From the NCBI GenBank assembly GCA_015711775.1, contig JACVJB010000047.1:1-6753 (forward strand): a DNA stretch of 6,753 nt, written 5' to 3'. Made by a program: the position numbers and the translations under genes. The number at the start of each line of letters is the position of its first letter. Positions within the stretch are counted from its first letter, which is position 1. Positions 1 to 6,608 of this stretch are shown in pieces. A model generated the notes under the pieces. It saw only the letters and a list, made by a program, of their open reading frames with translations. It searched no databases and was not told the origin of the DNA. The DNA comes from Actinomycetota bacterium. GTDB taxonomy: Bacteria; Actinomycetota; Humimicrobiia; Humimicrobiales; Humimicrobiaceae.

Positions 1-108
1 TATTACTTGAGTTTTAAATATCAGTCAAACATGCCCGTCAAATATGAAATAAAATAAAATGAATAATATAACTTTTTTGTCCAATGAATAATTAAAAATT
101 TAATATGC
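1..108. other. AT-rich leader without a recognisable gene
   Basis: This stretch upstream of the MarR promoter is very AT-rich and stop codons interrupt every frame quickly. A small palindrome, ATTAAA-AA-TTTAAT (91-104), lies just upstream of the -35 box and could act as an A/T-rich promoter-enhancing element, but this is only a guess. Two near-identical 10-mers (24-33 and 37-46) are 13 bases apart. Nothing else can be supported. Confidence 0.5.
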
Positions 109-136
109 TTGACAAATTTTAAATAATAGTTAAGAT
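109..136 (+). promoter_or_regulatory. Sigma-70-like promoter of the marR-ABC operon
   Basis: A perfect -35 hexamer TTGACA (109-114) is followed after 16 bp by TAAGAT (131-136), a 4/6 match to TATAAT. Transcription would begin near 143, leaving a leader of about 40 bases before the MarR start codon. No other good promoter is visible in front of the three-gene operon. The call comes from motif reading only; the -35 box and its position are persuasive, while the -10 box is imperfect. Confidence 0.65.
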
Positions 137-162
137 ACTTAATTATTTAGAAACTTAACTAT
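125..162. promoter_or_regulatory. Putative MarR-type operator with nested inverted repeats
   Basis: Two overlapping inverted repeats share a left half. AATAGTTAAG (125-134) pairs with CTTAATTATT (138-147) around a 3-base centre with one mismatch. ATAGTTAAG (126-134) also pairs perfectly with CTTAACTAT (154-162) across 19 bases. This gives three half-sites of the form AGTTAAG/CTTAAYT. The first palindrome covers the -10 box and the likely start point, so a bound dimer would block RNA polymerase. MarR proteins typically bind such 16-20 bp AT-rich palindromes near their own genes, so autorepression is the natural inference. Confidence 0.6.
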
Positions 163-184
163 ATTTAAAATTATATTTATTACA

Positions 185-655
185 ATGGCGCTTAACCGTA
201 AAAAAATTATAGAAAACATTATTGAAAAGATCTATTCCCTCAGGCATAAAATAATGTCTGAGCTTCATGCAATGTTTAAGGAAATGGGAATAACGCATAC
301 CCAGATGATGGTGCTTCGAATTATAAAGAATAATGAAAATATGCATTTAAAAGAAATTGCCGCAATTCTTGGCATCTCAAGCAGCGCCGCGACACAGATA
401 GTTAACGGGCTCGTAAAAAAAGGTTATCTTATGAGAAAAAGAAATCAGCTTGACAGAAGAATATTAAAGCTTACTTTTACAGATAAGGCGCTGGCACAAA
501 TTGCCTCAATAAAAAGCAAAAGCTTCAGTGATCTTTATGCTTTGTTTGATGCGCTAAGCGACACCGAGCTTATCCAATACTGGGAATTGAATGCAAAGAT
601 CACAGGGGATAATCCAGAAGAAACTTTAGTCCGGAAGGATAAAGATTTATGCTGA
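185..655 (+). CDS. MarR-family transcriptional regulator
   Basis: This is a 156-residue protein, the usual MarR size, with a winged helix-turn-helix at about residues 36-100. Residues 54-79 read as the two DNA-binding helices (LKEIAAILGIS, then SSAATQIVNGLVKKG). The wing carries the family hallmark Asp-Arg-Arg (90-92) in the context QLDRRILKLT. Flanking N- and C-terminal helices (about 5-33 and 101-140) would form the dimer interface. MarR proteins are cytoplasmic dimers that usually repress drug-efflux or stress operons and release DNA on ligand binding. The gene is first in an operon with an ABC exporter, and nested palindromes over its promoter suggest autorepression. The ATG at 185 has no clear Shine-Dalgarno, but it gives the full N-terminal helix. 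The next in-frame ATG (254) would remove much of the dimerisation region. The ligand is unknown. Confidence 0.93.
   Translation: MALNRKKIIENIIEKIYSLRHKIMSELHAMFKEMGITHTQMMVLRIIKNNENMHLKEIAAILGISSSAATQIVNGLVKKGYLMRKRNQLDRRILKLTFTDKALAQIASIKSKSFSDLYALFDALSDTELIQYWELNAKITGDNPEETLVRKDKDLC
633..639 (+). promoter_or_regulatory. Ribosome binding site for the first ABC subunit
   Basis: GGAAGGA lies 9 bases before the ATG at 649, inside the last codons of the MarR gene. It supports the start that overlaps the MarR stop (ATGCTGA), and with it translational coupling of repressor and transporter. Confidence 0.75.
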
Positions 656-2907
656 AGCTTATAAAATACTTAAAACCATTTATTGCCCTCATACTTATTG
701 CAATAGCGCTTCTTTTTGTGCAGGCGATGGCTGATCTTGCTCTGCCTGATTATATGTCTGATATTGTAAATGTAGGCATACAGCAGGGAGGCATAAAAGA
801 TGCTGCTATACAGGCTGTCAGTAAGAGCCATATGGACAGGCTGATAATATTTATGGACAGGGAACAAAGCCGGCTTGTACTTGAAGAATATATACTTATA
901 GATAAAAACTCTAAAGACTATATAAGGTATTTAAAAGACTATCCTGCAGTTGAAAATGAACCCGTTTATGTTCTTACAGATACCGACAGGGATACAAAAG
1001 AAGAGTTAAATATAATAATGGGAAGAGCCTTTCTTTCGGTATTTGCAGTAGAGCAGGCAATAGCTGACCCTTCAAAAGCCGCATCTGCAAAAGGCGGATT
1101 AGGTTTTGACTTTTCAAAAATTCCGGAAGACGCAAATGCGGAAATGGTTTTTAATATGCTTACGCAGCTTCCTGAAGGCCAGCTTGCATCAATTCGCAAA
1201 GCCTTGGACAGCCAGTTTGATGCAATGGGCCAAAAAAATATCACCCAGGCGGCAGCGATACCCATAAAAGCCGAGTATAAGGCATTGGGCGCAGATACCG
1301 GCAGGCTGCAGAGCGCCTATATCAGGCGCACCGGGCTTACAATGCTTCTGCTGTCGCTTTTATCTGCAGCAAGCACGATAGCGGTGGGTTTTCTGGCAGC
1401 CATGGTGGCAGCGGGACTTTCAAGAAATTTAAGGGAAAAGATATTTGGAAAAGTTATACATTTTTCAAATGCTGAGTTTGATAAATTTTCGACTGCATCA
1501 CTTATCACGAGATCCACAAATGATATAACCCAGGTTCAGATGCTTGTCATAATAATAATCAGGATAGTTTTTTATGCTCCTATCCTTGGCATTGGAGGGA
1601 TAATACGCGCACTAGGCAAGAGCACTTCAATGTCATGGATAATAGCACTGGCAGTAATTATTATTCTTTCCCTAATATTGCTTGTATTTTCCATAACCAT
1701 GCCAAGATTCAGGCGCATGCAATTATTGATTGACCGTCTTAACCTCATAATAAGGGAAGGACTTTCCGGCATTATGGTTATAAGGGCTTTTAATAACCAG
1801 GGCTTTGAGGAGAAGCGTTTTGACATTGCAAATAATGACCTGACGAAAACTTCCCTTTTTGTAAACAGGGCAATGGTAGTTATGATGCCGGTTATGATGC
1901 TTTTAATGAATGGGCTTTCCGTACTGATAATATGGGTTGGCGCCCACCAGGTTGCCCAGTCCCGCCTCCAGGTTGGGGATATGATGGCGTTTCTGCAGTA
2001 CGCCATGCTAATTGTAATGTCATTTTTAATGATGTCTATAATGTTTATAATGATTCCGCGGGCCTCGGTATCTGCCGGCAGGGTTGCAGACGTTCTTGAT
2101 ACAGAGTCAGGAATCAATGACCCTGAAAAGCCTGTAAAACCGGAAGAATATGATTCTGCAAAAAAAGGCTTTGTGGAATTTGTTGATGTCTGTTTCAGGT
2201 ATCCAAATGCAGAACAGGATATGCTTCATGATATAAATTTTGTCGCAAAACCAGCACAGACAACAGCAATAATAGGCTCCACCGGCTCAGGCAAGTCCAC
2301 AATAGCCAGCCTCCTTTTGCGCTTTTATGATGTTAATAGTGGCTCAATTCTTGTTGATGGCATAGACATAAGGCTGCTTGCGCAGCATGATCTCAGGGAC
2401 AAGATTGGATATATACCCCAGAAAAGCGTTTTATTTTCCGGAACTGTTGAAAGCAACCTGAGGTATGCGGATGAAAATGCGGACATTGAAAAGCTCAGAG
2501 AAGCTGCAGAAGCGGCGCAGGCGCTGGATTTTATAAATGAAAAGGGGCAAGGTTTTGGCACTGAAATATCTCAGGGCGGCAAAAATGTATCAGGCGGACA
2601 GAGACAGAGGCTGTCAATAGCTCGCGCGCTGGTTAAAAATCCCGAAATCCTTATTCTTGACGACTGCTTTAGTTCTCTTGATTTTAAAACTGACAAAGCG
2701 CTTCGCAATGCCCTTAAAAAATACAGCGGAAGCAGCACAATACTTATTGTGGCGCAGCGTGTGGGTACGGTCATGAATGCGGAACAGATAATTGTGGTGG
2801 GTGAAGGCAGGATAGTTGGTAAAGGGACTCACAAAGAACTGATGAAGAGCTGCCAGGCTTACAGGGAAATTGCATATTCTCAGCTTTCAGAGGAGGAACT
2901 CGGATGA
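649..2907 (+). CDS. Heterodimeric ABC exporter, degenerate-site subunit with large extracytoplasmic insert
   Basis: This 752-residue half-transporter has an exporter-type membrane domain followed by a nucleotide-binding domain. TM1 is about residues 9-30, and TM2-TM6 begin near 230, 298, 330, 408 and 446. The ATPase shows Walker A GSTGSGKST (543-551), Q-loop Gln591, signature VSGGQ (647-651), Walker B ILILD (667-671) and D-loop SSLD (675-678). The catalytic Glu is replaced by Asp672 and the switch His by Gln703 (VAQR), the pattern of the degenerate partner in heterodimers such as TM287/288, BmrCD or LmrCD. Between TM1 and TM2, residues of about 45-224 form an extra region absent from standard members, which are nearer 580 residues. 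The N-terminus places it outside the membrane. The gene overlaps marR by 7 bases and the next gene by 4. A role in drug or toxic-compound efflux is inferred; a lipid or peptide substrate is possible. Confidence 0.93.
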   Translation: MLKLIKYLKPFIALILIAIALLFVQAMADLALPDYMSDIVNVGIQQGGIKDAAIQAVSKSHMDRLIIFMDREQSRLVLEEYILIDKNSKDYIRYLKDYPAVENEPVYVLTDTDRDTKEELNIIMGRAFLSVFAVEQAIADPSKAASAKGGLGFDFSKIPEDANAEMVFNMLTQLPEGQLASIRKALDSQFDAMGQKNITQAAAIPIKAEYKALGADTGRLQSAYIRRTGLTMLLLSLLSAASTIAVGFLAAMVAAGLSRNLREKIFGKVIHFSNAEFDKFSTASLITRSTNDITQVQMLVIIIIRIVFYAPILGIGGIIRALGKSTSMSWIIALAVIIILSLILLVFSITMPRFRRMQLLIDRLNLIIREGLSGIMVIRAFNNQGFEEKRFDIANNDLTKTSLFVNRAMVVMMPVMMLLMNGLSVLIIWVGAHQVAQSRLQVGDMMAFLQYAMLIVMSFLMMSIMFIMIPRASVSAGRVADVLDTESGINDPEKPVKPEEYDSAKKGFVEFVDVCFRYPNAEQDMLHDINFVAKPAQTTAIIGSTGSGKSTIASLLLRFYDVNSGSILVDGIDIRLLAQHDLRDKIGYIPQKSVLFSGTVESNLRYADENADIEKLREAAEAAQALDFINEKGQGFGTEISQGGKNVSGGQRQRLSIARALVKNPEILILDDCFSSLDFKTDKALRNALKKYSGSSTILIVAQRVGTVMNAEQIIVVGEGRIVGKGTHKELMKSCQAYREIAYSQLSEEELG

Positions 2908-4847
2908 GTCAACAGACTGGGAATAATACAAATTACAAACCTTCCTCCGGATTTGGAAACAGCGGCAGCTCGTCTTCATCTGCAAGTTCAGCCCGGCCGG
3001 GAAGCCCCTTTGGTTTTGGCGGGCACAGGGGCCCAGGCATACAGATGCAGGGAGAAAAGGCCCGCGATTTCAAGGGCACAATGCGCAAATTCCTCCAGTA
3101 CATAGGTGCCTTTAAGGTGCAGGTAATTACAGTAATGGTTTTTGCTGCGCTCTCAACAGTTTTTATGATAGTGGGGCCAAAGATAATAGGAAGGGCAACG
3201 ACCAGGCTTTTTGAGGGTGTGCTCGGACATATATCCGGAACGGGCCAAGGAATAGATTTTGGTTATATAGGCAATATGGTACTGCTGGCTGCAGGCCTCT
3301 ACCTTTTGTCAGCGGTTTTAAGCTATATACAGGGATGGGTCATGACAGGCGTTTCCATGAAAATAACGTACAGGCTTAGAAAGGATATCTCTGAAAAGAT
3401 TAACAGGCTGCCGCTTAAATATTTTGACCGCACAACCCAGGGGGAAGTGCAGTCAAGGGTAACAAATGACATTGACGCCATAAACCAGACTTTGAACCAG
3501 AGCCTGACACAGATTATAACTTCCGTAACAACTGTGTTAGGGGTTCTTATTATGATGTTTACCATAAGCTGGATAATGACTCTCGTAACGCTTCTTATTA
3601 TACCGCTGTCATTTATCCTTATCATGGTTGTTATAAAACGCTCGCAGAAGTTCTTCAGGCAGCAGCAGCAGTATCTTGGCCATGTTAACGGTCATGTAGA
3701 GGAAATATATGGCGGGCACAATGTGATGAGGGCTTTTAACGGCGAGAAAAAAAGTTTTGAAAAATTCGGTAATCTTAATAATGTGCTTTATAACGCAGTA
3801 TGGAAATCACAGTTTTTGTCCGGCATGATGATGCCTATAATGTTTTTTATCGGCAATCTTGGGTATGTTGCTGTTACCATTTTGGGAAGCTGGCTTGCCA
3901 TACAGGGCAGGATGCAGGTGGGCGACATTCTTGCTTTTATACTTTATGTGCGTTCATTCATGCAGCCAATATCTTCGCTTGCAAATATATCAAATGTACT
4001 TCAGCAGACAGCAGCATCTGCCGAGCGAGTGTTTGAGTTTCTAGAGGAAGAGGAGGAGGCGCGTGAAACAGTCGCCCCGGCAAGTCCTTTACAAGTAAGC
4101 GGTGAAGTGGAATTCAAAAATGTAAATTTCGGATACAGCGGGGACCAGATTATAATTAAAGACTTCTCAGCAAAAGTCTCTAAAGGGCAGAAAATAGCAA
4201 TTGTCGGACCTACAGGGGCAGGAAAAACTACTATAGTAAAACTTTTAATGCGTTTTTATGATGTTAACGGCGGCGGAATATTTCTTGACGATAAAAATAT
4301 AAAGGACTTTACAAGACAGGGCCTGCGCTCGGTATTCGGCATGGTTCTGCAGGACACCTGGCTATATAATGGCACAATCATGGAAAATATACGCTACGGC
4401 AGGCAGGATGCAACGGATCAGCAGGTAATTGAAAGCGCAAAGATTGCATATGTTGACCAGTTTGTGCATGCCCTTCCGGATGGATATAAGTATATATTAA
4501 ATGAGGAGTCTTCAAATATAAGCCAGGGCCAGAAACAGCTTATAACTATAGCCCGCGCAATACTTGCAGATCCTAAAATTCTCATACTGGATGAAGCCAC
4601 CAGCTCAGTTGACACAAGAACAGAGCTGCTGATCCAGGCAGCAATGGATAATCTTATGAAAAACCGCACAAGTTTTATCATTGCCCACAGGTTAAGCACC
4701 ATAAAGGATGCTGATTTAATACTTGTCATGGACAATGGCGATATTGTGGAACAGGGAAATCACAAAGATCTTCTGGCAAAAAAAGGATTTTATGCCAGCC
4801 TTTATTACAGTCAGTTCGAAAACCACAAATTCCTTGCAACAGACTGA
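2904..4847 (+). CDS. Heterodimeric ABC exporter, catalytic-site subunit
   Basis: This 647-residue half-transporter is the partner of the preceding gene. A Gly/Ser-rich, probably disordered cytoplasmic tail (about 1-50) precedes the motif GEKARDFKGTMRK. Six membrane segments follow, near residues 72-93, 124-146, 204-223, 225-244, 308-334 and 340-363. The ATPase has Walker A GPTGAGKTT (435-443), Q-loop Gln483, signature ISQGQ (539-543), Walker B ILILD with catalytic Glu564, D-loop SSVD and switch His595. It therefore supplies the catalytic residues for the working ATP site, completed by VSGGQ of the partner, while its own altered signature faces the partner's degenerate site. A Glu-rich stretch (FLEEEEEARE) links the membrane and ATPase domains. 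A strong AGGAGG (2891-2896) sits 7 bases before the ATG, which overlaps the upstream stop (ATGA). A multidrug-type exporter is likely; its substrate is unknown. Confidence 0.94.
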   Translation: MSQQTGNNTNYKPSSGFGNSGSSSSSASSARPGSPFGFGGHRGPGIQMQGEKARDFKGTMRKFLQYIGAFKVQVITVMVFAALSTVFMIVGPKIIGRATTRLFEGVLGHISGTGQGIDFGYIGNMVLLAAGLYLLSAVLSYIQGWVMTGVSMKITYRLRKDISEKINRLPLKYFDRTTQGEVQSRVTNDIDAINQTLNQSLTQIITSVTTVLGVLIMMFTISWIMTLVTLLIIPLSFILIMVVIKRSQKFFRQQQQYLGHVNGHVEEIYGGHNVMRAFNGEKKSFEKFGNLNNVLYNAVWKSQFLSGMMMPIMFFIGNLGYVAVTILGSWLAIQGRMQVGDILAFILYVRSFMQPISSLANISNVLQQTAASAERVFEFLEEEEEARETVAPASPLQVSGEVEFKNVNFGYSGDQIIIKDFSAKVSKGQKIAIVGPTGAGKTTIVKLLMRFYDVNGGGIFLDDKNIKDFTRQGLRSVFGMVLQDTWLYNGTIMENIRYGRQDATDQQVIESAKIAYVDQFVHALPDGYKYILNEESSNISQGQKQLITIARAILADPKILILDEATSSVDTRTELLIQAAMDNLMKNRTSFIIAHRLSTIKDADLILVMDNGDIVEQGNHKDLLAKKGFYASLYYSQFENHKFLATD

Positions 4848-4858
4848 AACTTTTATCC

Positions 4859-4877
4859 ATCAGTTTCTAAAGCTGAT
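4859..4877 (+). terminator. Weak hairpin after the ABC operon
   Basis: Just past the last ABC stop, ATCAGTTT (4859-4866) can pair with AAGCTGAT (4870-4877) around a 3-base loop, with one G-U pair. No run of T follows directly, so it is not a convincing intrinsic terminator. It is the only hairpin I noticed near the operon end. Confidence 0.2.
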
Positions 4878-4993
4878 TTGAAGAACGTAAAAATTTTGAT
4901 AAAGATATTATTGAATATATGGAAAGAGCAGAAAATCACATTAAAAATTTTCAGCTTGATCAATTTCTTAAAGATTATCTTATTTATATTTGA
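4877..4993 (+). pseudogene. Orphan reading-frame fragment, unrecognised
   Basis: A 38-codon frame opens after a TGA (4874-4876) and closes at TGA 4991-4993. It ends inside the 27-bp repeat. The product is charged and helix-like (for example FDKDIIEYMERAENHIKNF), which looks more like a protein fragment than random AT-rich sequence. An internal ATG at 4919 has no clear Shine-Dalgarno and would give only 24 residues. In a neighbouring frame the preceding bases read on as YPSVSKAD, so a one-base shift may have broken a longer gene here. I do not recognise the family. It may be the tail of a degraded accessory or transposase gene. Confidence 0.25.
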
Positions 4994-5008
4994 GGGATCC
5001 AAAAGGAA
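4982..5008 (+). repeat. 27-bp direct repeat, left copy
   Basis: This copy matches 6727-6753 at 26 of 27 positions, with T at 4989 against C at 6734, and contains GGATCC (4995-5000). In the frame starting at 4978 the copy lies inside SYLYLRDPKG, continuing as SSYKLNYNRI before a stop at 5038. The two repeats bracket the degraded ATPase and transposase remnants. Confidence 0.75.
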
Positions 5009-5028
5009 GTTCTTATAAATTAAATTAT

Positions 5029-5045
5029 AACCGTATATAATTGTA
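5029..5045 (+). repeat. 17-bp duplicated motif, first copy
   Basis: AACCGTATATAATTGTA is identical to the motif at 5062-5078, start to start 33 bp. It holds a perfect TATAAT (5036-5041), and AATTATA (5023-5029) and TATAATT (5036-5042) form a short inverted repeat. It could be a promoter part, a protein-binding site or the scar of a local duplication. Confidence 0.6.
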
Positions 5046-5061
5046 CATTAGTGACAAAAAG

Positions 5062-5078
5062 AACCGTATATAATTGTA
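5062..5078 (+). repeat. 17-bp duplicated motif, second copy
   Basis: This is an exact second copy of the 5029-5045 motif, with TATAAT at 5069-5074, followed by unrelated sequence. It lies 44 bp upstream of the ATPase pseudogene start and just before a separate promoter-like pair, so a role in controlling that gene is possible but unproven. Confidence 0.6.
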
Positions 5079-5085
5079 ATTTATC

Positions 5086-5114
5086 TTGCAACTAATCCTG
5101 TAAGCCAATATAAT
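5086..5114 (+). promoter_or_regulatory. Possible promoter of the ATPase pseudogene
   Basis: TTGCAA (5086-5091, 4/6 to the -35 consensus) and a perfect TATAAT (5109-5114) are separated by 17 bp. Transcription would start within a few bases of the ATG at 5122, giving a nearly leaderless message. That fits the lack of a clear Shine-Dalgarno, but AT-rich DNA makes chance matches common. Confidence 0.4.
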
Positions 5115-5121
5115 TTGGACC

Positions 5122-6306
5122 ATGAAAAGATTTATATCGCATAATTTAAATGACTGGTTTGAAAAAAATGACAGGAAACCAGTTGTCTTGAGAGGCGCAA
5201 GGCAGGTGGGCAAGACCTGGCTGGTAAGAGATTTTGCAAAATCCCGGAACTTAAATCTTGTTGAAATAAATTTTGAGAGGCAAACAGAGTATTCTGAAAT
5301 ATTTAAAGAAAAATCACCCCAAAATATTCTAATAACCCTTGAAAGACTGAAAGGTTTTAGAATTGATAAATCAAAATCACTGTTGTTTCTTGATGAAATA
5401 CAGAAAGCCCCGCACATATTGGCTAACCTTAGATGGTTTTATGAAGAGGCTGCTGAGCTTGCCGTAATAGCCACAGGCTCACTTCTTGATTTTGTATTGC
5501 AGGACCACCAATTTTCAATGCCTGTTGGCAGGTTGTCGTATTTATTTATGGAGCCAATGTCTTTCAAGGAATTTTTACTTGCATTGGGCGAAGAAATTCT
5601 AGTTGAATGTATAGAAGAAACAGAAATCCATTTTAGTGTAAACGAAAATATTCATAATAAATTAATGAATTATTTTATTGACTACTCAACTGTGGGCGGC
5701 ATGCCTGCAGCTGTTAAAGAATGGGCCTAAACCAGGTCTCCTGTAGCAGTTGCAGAGATTCACCAAAACCTGGTAAATACTATTTCAGATGATTTTAATA
5801 AATATAGCGCCAGGGGCCTGCCTCTTTCAGCCCAGCAGGATGAAAAAAAATTCAAGATAATTTTTATGGATACAGGGCTTGTGTCTGCCCTTATGCAAAT
5901 AATACTTAAAACGCCTGCAGAAATCCATGAACTTATTCGAATCAATAGCGGGGGAATATCAGAGCAGGCTGCAGGGCAACTTTTACGCACAATATATATG
6001 AAATTTATTGACCCAAACCTGCATTATTATATACGGGAAGCCAGGGGTTCAGAGGCAGAAATTGATTACCTTATACAGGTGAAAACGGATATTATCCCCA
6101 TTGAAGTCAAATCAGGCGCTGCCGGAAGCCTCAAATCCCTGCATCAGTTTATGTATGAAAGAAATTTTAAAAAAGCTGTCCGTATAAACTCAGAAAAACC
6201 TGAGCTTATTGGTGTAGATGTAAAAACAAGCAAAGGCCAAAATTCAAAATACAGCCTGATATCAATTCCTTTTTATCTTACTGAGGAAATTGAGAGACTG
6301 TTATAA
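5122..6306 (+). pseudogene. Broken AAA ATPase with DUF4143 C-terminus
   Basis: A single frame runs from the ATG at 5122 to the TAA at 6304-6306, interrupted by one in-frame TAA at 5728-5730 (after GGMPAAVKEWA). The first 202 codons hold the AAA domain: Walker A GARQVGKT (25-32), Walker B SLLFLDE (86-92) and a sensor-like ATGSLLDF (117-124). The part after the stop has the usual DUF4143 end, with a nuclease-like pattern (EIDYLIQ near codon 315, IEVKSG near 328). About codons 231-233 (5812-5820) the text jumps from DDFNKYSARG to LPLSAQQDEKKFK. Relatives as I recall them carry roughly 50-60 residues there, so an in-frame deletion is likely and would leave 394 codons where about 440-450 are normal. 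The family is common and mobile in bacteria but its cellular role is poorly known. The 202-residue half might still be made but would lack the C-terminus. Confidence 0.85.
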
Positions 6307-6316
6307 ATTCCACTAA

Positions 6317-6373
6317 AAGATAATACTGGATGGGCTTTCAATAGATGAGTTTAAAGGGGACAAGCCCGCCTAA
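6317..6373 (+). pseudogene. Possible ISL3-family transposase scrap
   Basis: An 18-codon open stretch ending at TAA 6371-6373 encodes GLSIDEFKGDKPA. This resembles the IDEFKG block around the first catalytic Asp of ISL3-family (DDE) transposases. Only the motif remains, with no start codon, no flanking transposase sequence and no terminal inverted repeats. The match is short and rests on memory, so chance resemblance cannot be excluded. Confidence 0.35.
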
Positions 6374-6532
6374 AAATTGAACACAAAAGAGTACAGAAGC
6401 CGAAAACCACAATACAGCCCGTATTACCGTTGCATTGAAGATAATTATGAAGAATTTGAAAGAATATACGATACAATATACCAGGAAAAATATGGATATT
6501 TTAGGCCAATTATATCAAAGCAAAGAATTTGA
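6374..6532 (+). pseudogene. IS91-like transposase N-terminal fragment
   Basis: This frame begins right after the stop of the preceding scrap. From a possible TTG (6377) it reads YRSRKPQYSPYYRCIEDNYE and then FERIYDTIYQEKYGYFRPI, stopping at TGA 6530-6532. The series Y-R-x-R, YYxxIEDNxEEFExxYD, YGxFRP is typical of the start of IS91-family transposases, just before their zinc-binding Cys/His region. That region and the catalytic part are missing. It is therefore a remnant of about 50 codons, probably left by insertion and deletion in an accessory region. No IS91 ends were found. Confidence 0.65.
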
Positions 6533-6605
6533 TGCAGTTGATTTTATTGCAAGTCTAAATAAAGTCTTGCCTAAAATCGGCCTGTGCAATCCTGATTTCA
6601 CATAA
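6492..6605 (+). CDS. Small hypothetical ORF (37 aa), doubtful
   Basis: An ATG at 6492 opens a 37-codon frame overlapping the IS91-like fragment in another frame and ending at TAA 6603-6605, four bases before a terminator-like hairpin. The product (MDILGQLYQSKEFDAVDF at its start) is soluble and has no motif I recognise. GGAAAAA at 6484-6490 is too close to the ATG to be a good Shine-Dalgarno. It may be the tail of another degraded gene joined to the transposase scrap, or a chance frame. Confidence 0.25.
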   Translation: MDILGQLYQSKEFDAVDFIASLNKVLPKIGLCNPDFT

Positions 6606-6608
6606 AAC

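Noticed and set aside
24..46. Tandem 10-mers GTCAAACATG and GTCAAATATG
   Set aside because: Only two imperfect units at a 13-base period, with no link to a gene or promoter element.
1572..2117. 181-codon open frame on the - strand
   Set aside because: It lies wholly inside the first ABC gene, whose motifs are unmistakable, and shows no domain pattern or ribosome site of its own.
3800..4044. Two overlapping + strand frames of 78 and 61 codons
   Set aside because: Both are out-of-frame readings of TM5-TM6 of the second ABC subunit, Cys-rich in a way typical of shadow frames.
5029..5078. CRISPR-like repeats
   Set aside because: Only two 17-bp copies with one 16-bp gap, too short for a CRISPR array, and no cas gene is present.
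5025..5417. 130-codon - strand frame
   Set aside because: It is antisense to the clear AAA domain with Walker A and B motifs, and its end only passes through the AT-rich repeats.
5728..5730. Stop-codon readthrough or recoding of the ATPase
   Set aside because: The stop is an ordinary TAA with no visible recoding structure, and the gene also seems to carry a deletion, so pseudogenisation is simpler.
5866..6306. Independent 146-aa gene starting at ATG 5866
   Set aside because: It is in the same frame as the ATPase, lacks a ribosome site and encodes the standard C-terminal half of that family, so it belongs to the pseudogene.
6332..6367. GGGCTT ... AAGCCC inverted repeat as a terminator
   Set aside because: The loop is 24 bases and no T-run follows. 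The bases are better explained by the short frame encoding GLSIDEFKGDKPA.
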